Part shown: positions 25,638-35,280 of the stretch, one piece after another | Numbering within the stretch: position 1 is the stretch's first letter | How the letters are laid out: the number at the start of each line of letters is the position of its first letter | From: Calditrichaceae bacterium | Lineage (GTDB): Bacteria > Calditrichota > Calditrichia > RBG-13-44-9 > J075 | Direction of reading: 5' to 3' | Assembly (NCBI GenBank): GCA_013360445.1 | Contig: JABWBP010000037.1 | Span: forward strand, 1 to 64,000 | DNA: 64,000 nucleotides | Made by a program: the position numbers and the translations under genes | Notes under the pieces: model-generated | Databases searched by the model: none | The model's input: only the letters and a program-made list of their open reading frames with translations | Told to the model about the DNA's origin: nothing

Positions 25638-25889
25638 TTGCAGGGGGGGGGGGAACCGGCTGGACGATTTTGTTAAAGAGGTTTTCCGGCACAGGTGCCA
25701 ATCTAAGCAAAAATATGGTAAAAATTTAATCATTCGTTATTTACTGCCGGCAATCCGAATCTGTAAAAAAAGCAAAATCTGTTCTTGATTAGGAACGCCC
25801 TTCCACCTAAGTTTCGCCAGGAAAGAGAAAGTATATATCGAGACGAATATTATCAGCTACTTAACGACGCGCCGGAGCAGAGGCATTAA

Positions 25890-27350
25890 ATGCAAAGAAC
25901 CATTCATACTTCACTATTTATAACCTTATTGACGGCAAGTTCCATTTTTTGCCAAACCAATATATCTATCAAAACATACGATATTGGTGCATTATTCATT
26001 GAAGGAATTAATGCGACATCCACTGAAAGGCAAAAGGAAATTATCTCCCAGGTAATGTCGCAAAGTTCGATTGAAAATAAAGGAATGGAAGCGCTGGTTA
26101 ACCTTTTTCATACGCTTCACACTTCTTATTCCCCAATGGAATACCATCATTCGGATATCGTTCAATTTGATAAGCCATCGGGTACTGTTTATGTGATGCA
26201 CGTCTTTACAAAGAAAAAAGGGGAAACGAAGTGGCTGGATTTTCAAATGTATGTTGATGCTCCCCCCATTCATAAAATCAAAAATTTGGCGTTTATTGCA
26301 GAAGTATCGGAGCCGGTCAATTTACCCAATGGAACCATTCAGCAAAAGGAAACTTTGGAATGGCTAAACAATTATATTTCAAAACTGAACAATGAGTTTG
26401 ATCTGTCAGGAAGCATATTGATAGCTCAAGGGGAGCAAATTCTTTTTGAGAGGTATTGGGGCTATGCTGATTCGGAAAAAACACGCCCGATTGATGCGAG
26501 TTCCCTCTTTAATATTGCCTCCGGGGGAAAAATGTTTACGGCATTGAGTATTGCTAAGTTAGTGCAGGGAAATAAGTTGAATTATAATGATCAAATCACG
26601 GAATACATTGATGAATTTTCAGACCCGACAAAAGCAGATAAAATATTGATCCATAATTTGCTTTCACACACCTCGGGATTAACTCATCATTGGTGGGGGC
26701 AAAAAAGCGAAGCCTCTGAAAAAAGCAAAACGGTGAAAGATGATTTGAAAATGATCATAGAGGGAGGCTTTCAAGCAGCTGCAGGAACAGCGTATGAATA
26801 TAATAATTCAAACTACATACTGCTTGGGGCTGTTATTGAGAAAATTACCGGAAAAGATTATTACACTTTTGTAGCAGAAAATATCTTTGTCCCTGCCAAT
26901 ATGAAGAGTAGCGGGTATTTTAACCACGGAACAGAGAAAACTGTTGCCCCATTAGTACGTGCAGAACAGAGTGATAAATGGATCCGTGTAGAAAACGAAG
27001 CTGTTAAAGGGAGCGCTGCCGGTGGAGCCTATTCAAATGCGCGTGATATGTTGAAATTCTCCCGGGCGCTCAGGAATAACCTAATCGTTTCAAAAGAAAC
27101 TTTTCAAAATATGGTCGCCGTTAAAAACAAGGGGATGGATGTAAGCGAAGATTACGGCTACGGTTTTATAATTGAAAAATCAGGTCCGGAAATCACCTAT
27201 GGCCATGGAGGTACTGCGAAAGGTGTGAATTTCGAGTTCAGGTATTTTCCTAATCAGGACATCACCCTGGTTGTTTTTTGTAATCAGGATAATGGAGCAT
27301 ATGACGACTTGAAACGAAATGCGATAAAGCTAATCTCAGGAGATAGATAG
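25890..27350 (+). CDS. Secreted serine hydrolase, beta-lactamase/class C fold
   Basis: A 486-residue protein. Residues 1-21 are a signal peptide (LFITLLTASSIFC). Residues 25-150 form an extra N-terminal domain I do not recognise. Residues 160-486 are a beta-lactamase-family serine hydrolase: nucleophile motif SGGK in FNIASGGKMFTAL, YNNSNYILLGAVIEKITGK supplying the YxN pair, LLSHTSGLTHHWWG, and HGGTAKGVNFEF as the third box. Such enzymes are mostly esterases or D-amino-acid peptidases and need not degrade antibiotics. The gene is visibly AT-richer than its neighbours in all codon positions, and is flanked by repeat-rich gaps, which suggests horizontal acquisition. It is transcribed away from the metalloprotease gene. 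Confidence 0.9.
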   Translation: MQRTIHTSLFITLLTASSIFCQTNISIKTYDIGALFIEGINATSTERQKEIISQVMSQSSIENKGMEALVNLFHTLHTSYSPMEYHHSDIVQFDKPSGTVYVMHVFTKKKGETKWLDFQMYVDAPPIHKIKNLAFIAEVSEPVNLPNGTIQQKETLEWLNNYISKLNNEFDLSGSILIAQGEQILFERYWGYADSEKTRPIDASSLFNIASGGKMFTALSIAKLVQGNKLNYNDQITEYIDEFSDPTKADKILIHNLLSHTSGLTHHWWGQKSEASEKSKTVKDDLKMIIEGGFQAAAGTAYEYNNSNYILLGAVIEKITGKDYYTFVAENIFVPANMKSSGYFNHGTEKTVAPLVRAEQSDKWIRVENEAVKGSAAGGAYSNARDMLKFSRALRNNLIVSKETFQNMVAVKNKGMDVSEDYGYGFIIEKSGPEITYGHGGTAKGVNFEFRYFPNQDITLVVFCNQDNGAYDDLKRNAIKLISGDR

Positions 27351-27479
27351 TTCTACCTGGTGAGGATGGAGAAATATCGCCTGCAACAAGGATAATTTTC
27401 CGCCGCCAACCCCGCCTTATTTTGATCATTTATTTTCCCCCCGGTTTTGCTTATCTTTGAGCGTTCGCAACCGGTTTCC

Positions 27480-27870
27480 CGCGCCCGGTCTGCCAGGCCG
27501 GGCGGATCATATATACTAAGCGCATTTTAAAATTTCCGTTTTCTTGTTCTATAAAAAACCCCGACAGGGGTTCAACATTTGTAGCCGGCAATAGTGCCAA
27601 TACAAACCGCAACCCCGGCAGGGGTTGAACCCCTTCGGGGTTCCGGCGGTTATTTGAGGTTTGTGAATTCTACAAATGTTGAACACCTCCGGTGTTCGGA
27701 AAAGAATCCTGACTACAATGTGGCTTCATTGCCTGTAAATGGAAATTTCAACGTGCGTTTAGTATAGTGCAAAAGGCCATGAACTGAGCTTTTGGCCGAT
27801 ACTCGATGCTCGATACTGGCTGCCGGATCGGGCGATTTATCGAGCATCAAGCATCCGGTATCGAGCATCT
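27480..27870. repeat. Three palindromic repeats before the type IIG gene
   Basis: GTTCAACATTTGTAG (27570-27584) pairs perfectly with 27670-27684; between them are AACCCCGGCAGGGGTTGAAC and CCCTTCGGGG hairpins. Upstream is GCCCGG ... CCGGGC (about 27484-27504). Downstream GATACTCGATGCTCGATACTGG words (from 27796) face ATCGAGCATCAAGC words ending in CGGTATCGAGCATC (27838-27869). Bases 27351-27479 show nothing I can name. Confidence 0.8.
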
Positions 27871-27885
27871 TAAAAAGCTCATAAT

Positions 27886-30800
27886 ATGACCTCGCGGAGC
27901 ATAGAATTCAAAATCCCGGTCAATATCCATTTATCGAAGCCCGGTAATCGTCCCATGCCCTACACCAAAGAACAAGCCTGCCAGAAGATTTCCGAGCTGG
28001 TCGCCAGCTTCAAGGCCAGCGAGGCGCGGCTGCACCGCGAAGCGGAAGCGCAAATCGAGAACAATTTCATCCGCCCGCTCTTCCAGTACCTCAACTGGAA
28101 TACCCGCAACGCCGGCCTGGCCGTGGCGGATTATGAATTCCTGGTGCAGAAAACCCACCGCTACGGCAAGCGCCCGGATTATATCCTGCAATTAGACCGC
28201 CAGCACCTCCTGGTAATGGACGCCAAGCAGGTGAAATACGACCTGCACGACCCGCGCTGGATGAACCAGGTTTACGCCTACGCCTACTCCACCCAGAACC
28301 TCGCCCCGGCGCGCCGGATCGATTTCGCCGTCCTCACCGACTTCCAGGAATTCATCGTGCTGGACTGCACCCTCTACGCCGGGGATCCCCGGGCGGTGAG
28401 CAATTTCCGGGTGCTGGACTGGCGCTGCGAGGATTACCTGGAACAGTTCGATACCCTCTGGGAACTCTTCGAGCGGGAAAACCTGCGCCAGGCCGCCCGC
28501 TCCCGCGCCGCGGGCCAGCCCGCGGGGCTGTGGGCGCGCGCCCTCTCTCCCCGCAAGGTAAAGGCCAACCGCCTCCCCCCGGACAAAACCTTTCTGGCGG
28601 AGATGGACGACGACAAAACCGGCTGGCGGGTGCGCCTGGCCAAAGACATGAAGAAGCACAACCCCGAAGCCGGGGGCGCGCTCATCACCGCGGCGGTGCA
28701 ATTGCTCATCGACCGGCTCATCTTCGTCAAGGCGCTCTCGGACCGGGAAATCGAGCAGGATTACCTGGCCAAATTGGCCGAGACCGTGGAGCGCGACGGG
28801 CTTTCCGAGAGCGCTACCGGCTGGTTCCGCGCCTGCCGGGCCATTTTCGAGAAGCTGAACGACTTCTACAACGGCAGCATCTTCGAGCGCCGCCCGGAGT
28901 TAGAGGCGGTAGCGGTCTCCAACAAGGTGGTGCGGGAGATCATCCGCGCCCTGCAGCCGGAGAACTCCCCCTACAACTTTGCCGCCCTGCCGGTGGAAAT
29001 TTTGGGCACCATCTACGAGCGCTTCCTGGGGCGGGTGGTGCGCAGCACCGACAAACGGGTGTACATCGAGGACAAGCCGGAGGTGCGCAAAGCCGGGGGA
29101 GTGTATTACACCCCGCAATACATCGTGGATTACATCGTGCGCAACAGCGTGGGCAAACTGTTGGAAGGGTGCCGCGCCCCGGAAGAGGTTGCGAAGCTGC
29201 GCATTCTCGACCCCGCCTGCGGCTCCGGCTCCTTTTTGTTGGGGGCCTACGCGGCGCTGCTCGACTGGCATCTCGCCTATTACCGCGCCAAATCCCGCCC
29301 GGGCAAACAGGATCGCGCCGCCGCGTACCGGGACCCCGACGGGCAGGTGCGCCTGACCGCCCGGCTGAAGCGCCAGATTCTGCTCAACAACCTTTTCGGG
29401 GTGGATATCGACCCCCAGGCGGTGGAGGTGACCCGCTTTTCCCTCTCCCTGAAGGCCCTGGAAGACACCCGCCGGGAGGAGTTGGACGAAGAGCGCAGCC
29501 TCTTCCGCCAGAGCGTGCTGCCGGATTTGAGCCGCAACATCCGCTGCGGGAACAGTTTGATCGCGCCGGATTACTTCAGCGGGATGTTCCCGGACGCGCA
29601 GGAGATGCTCCGGGTGAATCCTTTCGACTGGCAGGGGGCGTTCCCGCAGGTATTTTCGGAGAGCGGGGGGTTTGATGCGGTGATTGGGAATCCGCCGTAT
29701 ATTCGCATTCAGACCTTGCAGGAAAGCGGCCCGGGGCAGGTCGCGTATTTGAAGCGCAGCTACCGCGCCGCCGCTTCCGGGAATTACGACATTTATGTGG
29801 TGTTCGTGGAAAAGGGGCTGGGCCTGCTGAACGAGCGGGGGCGGTTGGGGTATATTTTACCGCACAAGTTTTTCAACGCCAAATACGGCGAAGGTCTGCG
29901 CAGTTTGATTGCCGGGGGCCGGCATCTCACCGGGGTGGTGCATTTTGGAGACCGGCAGGTATTTGAGGGCGCGACCACCTACACGGCGCTACTGTTTTTA
30001 GACAAAACGGGGCGTGATTCATTTGAGTTTGTGCGGGTCTTAGATTTACAAGCCTGGCGGGAAGGCGAGCCGCAAGAGCGCGGAGAAATCAAAACCGAAG
30101 CGGTTACCGCCGCGGAATGGAATTTTACCGTTGGGAAAGGCGCAGAATTGTTTGAAAAATTAAGCCAGATGCCGGTGAAGTTGCAAGATATATCCACAAG
30201 AATTTATCAAGGTCCAATAACAAGTGCCGATGACGTTTTTCTCTTTAAAAAGTATCAAAATGAAAGTCTTGATGTTATTGATGTTTTCTCTAAAGAGCTG
30301 GATGAATGGGTTAAACTTGAACGGTCTATTTTGAAACGCGTTGTTAGGAGCGGAAGTATTGGGCGTTATTGGGCAATCACAACAGCATACGTGCTTTTCC
30401 CATATTCGATCGATGGACATACCGCCAAGCTTTTTTCCAAAAACGAAATGCAAAAAATGTATCCATTGGCATGGGCTTATTTGGAACGCAACAAAAAAGT
30501 GCTTGAGAGTCGAGAAAAAGGGGCATTTAGAGATTCGGAATGGTATCGTTTCGGGCGAACACAAAATTTGGCAATGTGGGAACAACCTAAGCTGTTGGTT
30601 CCCTATATGATTACAGAGTTAAGTGCATATCCTGATCGAATTGATAATTTTTATTTTATTAATGTAACCACCGGAGGATATGGAATTACTCTTAATGAGA
30701 GTCATGGCAACTATCTCTACATTTGTGGTCTGCTTAACTCGCACCTGCTCGATTTTTATCTGAAGAAAGTTTCTACTACTTTTCATAGTGGTTACTTTGC

Positions 30801-31074
30801 GGCCAATAAACAATACGTCGAGCGCCTCCCCATCCGCACCATCAACTTCTCCGACCCGGCAGACAAAGCCCGGCACGATCAACTAACGCAGTTGGTGGAA
30901 TCCATGTTAGCCCTGCACCGCCACAAAGCCGCGGCCCCCACCCAAAGCGAGCAGGAGCTGTTCCAGCGCCAGATCGAGGCCACGGACCGGCAAATCGACG
31001 CCCTGGTGTACCGGCTCTACGGGCTGGGCGAAGCGGAAATCGCCATCGTGGAAGAAAGCCTGAAGCGCCCCTGA
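27886..31074 (+). CDS. Single-chain type IIG restriction-modification enzyme
   Basis: Up to 1062 residues; an internal ATG at 27955 (MPYTKEQACQ) is an equally likely start. Residues 90-120 hold a PD-(D/E)xK nuclease motif (RPDYILQ ... VMDAK). About 440-610 is an N6-adenine methyltransferase of the Eco57I class: YYTPQYIVDYIV, motif I DPACGSGSFL, LFGVDIDPQAVEV, motif IV NPPYIRIQ. The C-terminal third is the target-recognition and TaqI_C-like region, ending with a helical DRQIDALVYRLYGL segment. One polypeptide would therefore methylate and cut. From about 30175 to 30820 (residues about 763-978, the recognition domain) the DNA becomes sharply AT-rich, then returns to the GC-rich style, which suggests replacement of the recognition domain. 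Neighbours include no separate methylase or specificity subunit. Confidence 0.92.
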   Translation: MTSRSIEFKIPVNIHLSKPGNRPMPYTKEQACQKISELVASFKASEARLHREAEAQIENNFIRPLFQYLNWNTRNAGLAVADYEFLVQKTHRYGKRPDYILQLDRQHLLVMDAKQVKYDLHDPRWMNQVYAYAYSTQNLAPARRIDFAVLTDFQEFIVLDCTLYAGDPRAVSNFRVLDWRCEDYLEQFDTLWELFERENLRQAARSRAAGQPAGLWARALSPRKVKANRLPPDKTFLAEMDDDKTGWRVRLAKDMKKHNPEAGGALITAAVQLLIDRLIFVKALSDREIEQDYLAKLAETVERDGLSESATGWFRACRAIFEKLNDFYNGSIFERRPELEAVAVSNKVVREIIRALQPENSPYNFAALPVEILGTIYERFLGRVVRSTDKRVYIEDKPEVRKAGGVYYTPQYIVDYIVRNSVGKLLEGCRAPEEVAKLRILDPACGSGSFLLGAYAALLDWHLAYYRAKSRPGKQDRAAAYRDPDGQVRLTARLKRQILLNNLFGVDIDPQAVEVTRFSLSLKALEDTRREELDEERSLFRQSVLPDLSRNIRCGNSLIAPDYFSGMFPDAQEMLRVNPFDWQGAFPQVFSESGGFDAVIGNPPYIRIQTLQESGPGQVAYLKRSYRAAASGNYDIYVVFVEKGLGLLNERGRLGYILPHKFFNAKYGEGLRSLIAGGRHLTGVVHFGDRQVFEGATTYTALLFLDKTGRDSFEFVRVLDLQAWREGEPQERGEIKTEAVTAAEWNFTVGKGAELFEKLSQMPVKLQDISTRIYQGPITSADDVFLFKKYQNESLDVIDVFSKELDEWVKLERSILKRVVRSGSIGRYWAITTAYVLFPYSIDGHTAKLFSKNEMQKMYPLAWAYLERNKKVLESREKGAFRDSEWYRFGRTQNLAMWEQPKLLVPYMITELSAYPDRIDNFYFINVTTGGYGITLNESHGNYLYICGLLNSHLLDFYLKKVSTTFHSGYFAANKQYVERLPIRTINFSDPADKARHDQLTQLVESMLALHRHKAAAPTQSEQELFQRQIEATDRQIDALVYRLYGLGEAEIAIVEESLKRP

Positions 31075-31189
31075 GCGCGGTTCGCCGCACCCCGGAATTC
31101 ACAAAACCCTTGAATATTTCCCCCCCGTTCGCTAAACTCTTCCAGTTTCACGCAAAAAATTTCCCATGAAACGTAACCGGGGAGTTTTC

Positions 31190-34100
31190 ATGAACGCCTC
31201 TCATTCAGAAAAGCAATCCCGCAACGGCAACCCGGATGAATTTCAATACCCCCTCCGCGAACCCGGGGACCGGCTGCGATTTTACGGTTACCTGTTTCTG
31301 CTGCCCATTGCCATGGCGCTGCTGATCCAGGGGATTTGCGGGTATTTGCTCTTCCCCGCGCTCTCCTGGCAGCACCTCGCCGGCGTCACCCTCGCGCACG
31401 GGCTGGTGTTGGGGCTGTTTTTATTCCTGCTCTGGATTCCCGTCCGGCTCACCATTTTAGACTGGAACGACAAGGTCGAGAACTTCATCATCTACCTGCG
31501 CAGTATTGTGCTTCTTTTGTTGATCCTGGCGCTCTTTCCCCACGACCTGGCGCAGCATTTTCTGGCCGGAAGACAACCCACCCGGGACCTCTCTCTCGCT
31601 TATTGGGTGTTCATCGGCCTGCTGCCGCTGATCTATTTAGAGCTGACCCGCCGGAAACTCCACTACACCGCCTTCCGGGACATTCGCACCGCCGCCGACC
31701 CCCGCCGGCGGCGCTATTCGGAACGCTGGGTGTGGTACGAGGCGATCTCGTTTTTCACCCTGCTGCTGAGCCTGGTGGTGGTGGAGCTTTGGTTCTCAGC
31801 TACTCTCGGAACGGGTAAATTCGTTCTCCAGCCGGCGATTTTTTTTATTCAAAAAGGGTCGATGGCCGGCAATATCAAAATCCAGATGGAGATGCTGGCC
31901 TGGTTTTGCTCTTCGTTCATTTCCGGTTTGATATTTTTCCTGAGCGCCTGCTTAGGCAACCGTTTGATCGGGCGGATACTGATCCCGGTAACCTTCCACG
32001 AGCGCGACATGCGTGGCATCATTCAAAAGACCTACCGCTATCTCTGGCACTTCTTAAGCGCGATGCTGTTCAAGCAGCCCTTTTTGTTAGTGGGAGGATT
32101 TGCCATCACGCTCATTTTTTTGGGCACCCCGATCGTTTTCGTGGCGGTGGGGCACCATGAAATCTTATCCGGATTCACCGAGGCAGACCAGATCATATTG
32201 GCGCTGGTGGTTTTCGTGGCCTGGTTCAGCCCCCTTACCCTCTCCGCGGTGCACCCGGATGAAACTTTCGGGGAGTATTTCAACCGCCGCCTCGCCGACC
32301 TGCTGATGGTGATCCAGGGGCACCTGGTGGTGATCGGCTTCGGCAGCTTAGGAAAGCGGGTGTTAGAGCGGGAAGTGCGCCTGATGCTCCGGGAAGACCA
32401 CCAGGATAAAAGTTTCATGGAAGTGGTGACCCCGGATTTGCGCCTGGAAAGGTTGAGCAGCTACGCGGTGGTGATCGAACGGGATCCCCAGGACGTGATT
32501 TTCTCCGGGGAGACCAGCCTCTTAGGCCGCCACGGCGTGGTAAGCACCTGCCGCGAACCCTATAAAACCAGGGATCCCAACAAGAACATTTTTTATGATG
32601 AGAAGCGGGTGCTGGCCCCGGTGATCATCGGGGAAGCGCGGGAGCCGTTTATCAGCTCCCGGGTAAATTTGGAACGCGCCCGGCTCATCATCAGCACCGT
32701 GCCGGAAGAGGGGAGCGTTCAAACCATTTTCGATCGCGCCAACCAGGCCCGGGTCAACGCCATCATCTGCGTCAGCCGCAGCGACCAGATTTCGTACCTT
32801 ACCTACCGGGCGCGTCACCGCCGCATCGTGCTGGTTTACCCCAAGCACAACCAGGGAACCACCCTGGGGCACCGCCTCTGGGCGGCGATGGTGAAAGTGC
32901 GCTCGATTTATAAGATGGAGAAAGACCAGTGGCCGAAAGTGCTCATCGTGGGAAACAATAAAGCCACCCAGTTCATGTTAGAAACCCTGTGGATTTACCT
33001 GCCCGGAACGCCGGGGAATAGAACCCGGATATTGAAAGAGCACTTTGCCTTCATCGTCACTTCCCCGGAGCAGTCCATCGGCTACCCCATCTTGAAAGAG
33101 GAGGGGAAAAACCAGCCCTTCGACCTGCGCTGGCCGGCGCTGTTAGTTACCAGCAGCCGCTTTCCGTACCAAAGCGGCGAGTCGCCGCTGGATATCCGGG
33201 ACTTTCTCCAGCTTACCCGGGTGGTCAATGAAGCGGACCAGAACGCTATCCAGGCCTGCATCGAGGAGCATCAGCCGCACATTCTGGTGCTGAACCATGA
33301 TGCAGTCGATAAATCGCCCCTCTTAGTATCCCGCTGCGTGCGCGCCCTGGAACGGCTCAAATCCCAGTATCAAGAGAAATTTCATCTCCCCCTGATCCTG
33401 CTGACCGCGGTGCGGGGAGATGACCGGGAACGGCAGGTGTTAGGCGACGCTTCCCGGTATTACGATGCCGTGGGAAAAATGTACAAGGAGCCTCTGGCGC
33501 TGGACGCCAGCTATCCCTCCCCGGCCCGCTACGCCTACTACGCCCGGGAGGTCATCGGGGAGAGCATCAGCGACGCCCTGGCCGACGCGGAAGAAGTGAT
33601 TGCCGGGGCGCGCCGGAGTTTTTCCATCCCTATCGGGCGCAAAGGGGCGATCAAAAGGGCCCGGGAAAAAGAGAAACAGTTCGTGGAAATCAGCACCTGC
33701 CTGCCCAATCGCCCCGGGGCCCTGGCAAATTTTTTAGCCCGCATGGCCGGCGTCGAATTCGATCCTCCGAAAAAAGAGACCATCGAGGAGTTGTGGCGCA
33801 GGGGCAAAACCGCTGCGGAGACGGTCGAGCCGCACATGCCTTCCTTTCAATACATGCGCAACATCATTTTAGACCCGGCCGGCAAAGGATACGCGCTGAC
33901 CGGTTACGCCTTGCTGGTTCCCATCCCGGAAGATTCCCCCATTTTCGATCCGCCGTCCCCGGAAACCAGCAGCGTGGTGCGGATTTACGCCAACGACGGG
34001 CGCAATTATTTGGAAACCGAGGTGGACCCGGATGAGCTGTACGATCAAAAGGATAGCGCGATTCTGGCAGAGAAATATAAAAATGTCGTAGAGCCGCCGT

Positions 34101-34987
34101 CCCCCGGGGTTCCCAACGTCATCGACCGCCTGACCCGCCGGGAAGCGGGCAAAGCGAATAACATCGGGGAGTTCCGGGAGGTGTTATTGGACCCGGAGCA
34201 TAACGGGAAATACGCCTGCCCGGGCATGAGCCTCTGCCGGGTGGCGGCATTCCAGGATTACGTAACCGCCAGCAACTATCGCCGCTTAGCCCGGCAGGCG
34301 GAAATGGGCAGCCAGCAGTCCAAGGAGGACCTCCGCAATGCCCGCAATTATTACTGCTGCACCGGTATAAAGCCCACCCGGGAAGCGGAAAAACCGGCCG
34401 CCGACTCCTCTTACGCCCGGGTGTTCTGCTGCGCGTACGGAACCAACGATCCCGGGATGATCGCCATGGTGCTCAATACCCTGATCTTCCGGCCCCAGGT
34501 GTTTCGCCCCGCCCACGAAGATGAAGCCGCGAATAATTGGGTCATCAACATCGACTACTTCAAAGACGTGGCCTGCCAGAATTCCTACTTCGCCATGAAC
34601 CGGGTGTTCGGATATTTTCAGGAAAAGAAGAAAACCCATGAATCGGGTCAACCGGAACTGCCCCTGCACCTCATCCGCATTTTGCCCATCGGGGGAGTCA
34701 AATCCGCAAAGCTCTGGTTCACTTATGCCCGGGCGTTATATCATTTCATCGACCGCGGGCCGGGGAAAAACCGCTACCGCTTCTACTGGATCGACGGCAA
34801 CCATCAACAACATCTTGGGCTGGAGGATCTACCCGCCTTCCGGGAAGATGATCGCACTTCCTCACCGATTGTCATTGTGATCAAGAGAACACCGGAAGAA
34901 AGTAAGGTTGCGGATCCGAAGAGATGCAAAATCTGCGGCCTGGAACCCCGGGAATACGATTGCAGCAAGCTGCGGGTGTGGATATAG
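31190..34987 (+). CDS. Very large membrane protein with RCK/TrkA-N, ACT-like and Cys-rich parts
   Basis: About 1265 residues from the ATG at 31190, chosen because GGGGAG lies 5 nt upstream; an earlier in-frame ATG at 31166 has no ribosome site. Residues 30-370 hold about eight membrane segments (for example LFLLPIAMALLIQGICGYLL, SIVLLLLILALF, LLVGGFAITLIFLGTPIVFV). At about 380 begins a TrkA-N/RCK Rossmann domain, HLVVIGFGSLGKR; a second, degenerate one starts at about 584 (VLIVGNNKATQFML). At about 830 an ACT-like strand VEISTCLPNRPGALANFL follows. The last 250 residues contain CPGMSLC, YYCC, FCC and the zinc-ribbon-like CKICGLEPREYDC. It resembles ligand-gated ion channels in plan, with a cytoplasmic sensor, but no canonical K+ filter (TVGYG) is seen. 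Function unknown. Confidence 0.8.
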   Translation: MNASHSEKQSRNGNPDEFQYPLREPGDRLRFYGYLFLLPIAMALLIQGICGYLLFPALSWQHLAGVTLAHGLVLGLFLFLLWIPVRLTILDWNDKVENFIIYLRSIVLLLLILALFPHDLAQHFLAGRQPTRDLSLAYWVFIGLLPLIYLELTRRKLHYTAFRDIRTAADPRRRRYSERWVWYEAISFFTLLLSLVVVELWFSATLGTGKFVLQPAIFFIQKGSMAGNIKIQMEMLAWFCSSFISGLIFFLSACLGNRLIGRILIPVTFHERDMRGIIQKTYRYLWHFLSAMLFKQPFLLVGGFAITLIFLGTPIVFVAVGHHEILSGFTEADQIILALVVFVAWFSPLTLSAVHPDETFGEYFNRRLADLLMVIQGHLVVIGFGSLGKRVLEREVRLMLREDHQDKSFMEVVTPDLRLERLSSYAVVIERDPQDVIFSGETSLLGRHGVVSTCREPYKTRDPNKNIFYDEKRVLAPVIIGEAREPFISSRVNLERARLIISTVPEEGSVQTIFDRANQARVNAIICVSRSDQISYLTYRARHRRIVLVYPKHNQGTTLGHRLWAAMVKVRSIYKMEKDQWPKVLIVGNNKATQFMLETLWIYLPGTPGNRTRILKEHFAFIVTSPEQSIGYPILKEEGKNQPFDLRWPALLVTSSRFPYQSGESPLDIRDFLQLTRVVNEADQNAIQACIEEHQPHILVLNHDAVDKSPLLVSRCVRALERLKSQYQEKFHLPLILLTAVRGDDRERQVLGDASRYYDAVGKMYKEPLALDASYPSPARYAYYAREVIGESISDALADAEEVIAGARRSFSIPIGRKGAIKRAREKEKQFVEISTCLPNRPGALANFLARMAGVEFDPPKKETIEELWRRGKTAAETVEPHMPSFQYMRNIILDPAGKGYALTGYALLVPIPEDSPIFDPPSPETSSVVRIYANDGRNYLETEVDPDELYDQKDSAILAEKYKNVVEPPSPGVPNVIDRLTRREAGKANNIGEFREVLLDPEHNGKYACPGMSLCRVAAFQDYVTASNYRRLARQAEMGSQQSKEDLRNARNYYCCTGIKPTREAEKPAADSSYARVFCCAYGTNDPGMIAMVLNTLIFRPQVFRPAHEDEAANNWVINIDYFKDVACQNSYFAMNRVFGYFQEKKKTHESGQPELPLHLIRILPIGGVKSAKLWFTYARALYHFIDRGPGKNRYRFYWIDGNHQQHLGLEDLPAFREDDRTSSPIVIVIKRTPEESKVADPKRCKICGLEPREYDCSKLRVWI

Positions 34988-34989
34988 CC

Positions 34990-35190
34990 GTTGGATGGGT
35001 GGATGGGTGGATGGGTGGATGGTTAAATGGTTATCTTGCTCACTTACCCATCCCCCCTCCGCCCATCCCCCCATCCAACCATTCAACCATCCAACCATTC
35101 AACCATTCAACCATCCAACCATCCAACCATCCAACCATCCAACCATCCAACCATCCAACCATCCAACCATCCAACCATCCAACCATGCAA
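34990..35190. repeat. GGATGGGTGGAT / CCATCCAACC inverted tandem repeats
   Basis: Four to five GGATGGGT words (34993-35025) face a long run of CCATCCAAC and CCATTCAAC words (35080-35187), about a dozen copies. The two arms are complementary in part. Bases 35191-35280 lead to the porin gene and show only a weak GGAAGG ribosome site at about 35260. Confidence 0.93.
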
Positions 35191-35280
35191 ATGATTGCAT
35201 TCCCCGGCCCTTCACCGTATATTTTGCCCTTTCAGGTAACACAATATGGAAAGTGACACGGCGGAAGGCAGCTTAGATCG

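Noticed and set aside
25890-27350. Serine hydrolase considered as a true antibiotic beta-lactamase
   Set aside because: The SxxK, YxN and HxG pattern and the extra N-terminal domain fit the broad esterase/peptidase group; nothing points to beta-lactam hydrolysis.
27360-27885. Possible tRNA or small RNA in the 535-bp gap before the type IIG gene
   Set aside because: The hairpins belong to dispersed repeats, and I find no cloverleaf with the T-loop GTTCRANNC pattern and acceptor pairing.
21049-31074. PglZ domain and a type IIG-like methylase considered as part of a BREX system
   Set aside because: The PglZ domain is fused to a receiver, as in PorX, and lies 5 kb away beside tsaE. No BrxA, BrxB, BrxC or Lon-like gene is present, and the methylase gene has its own nuclease motif.
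35080-35190. Tandem CCATCCAAC run considered as a CRISPR array
   Set aside because: Units are about 9 nt and contiguous with no spacers; there is no cas gene in the window. The same holds for 1-149 and 61492-61725.
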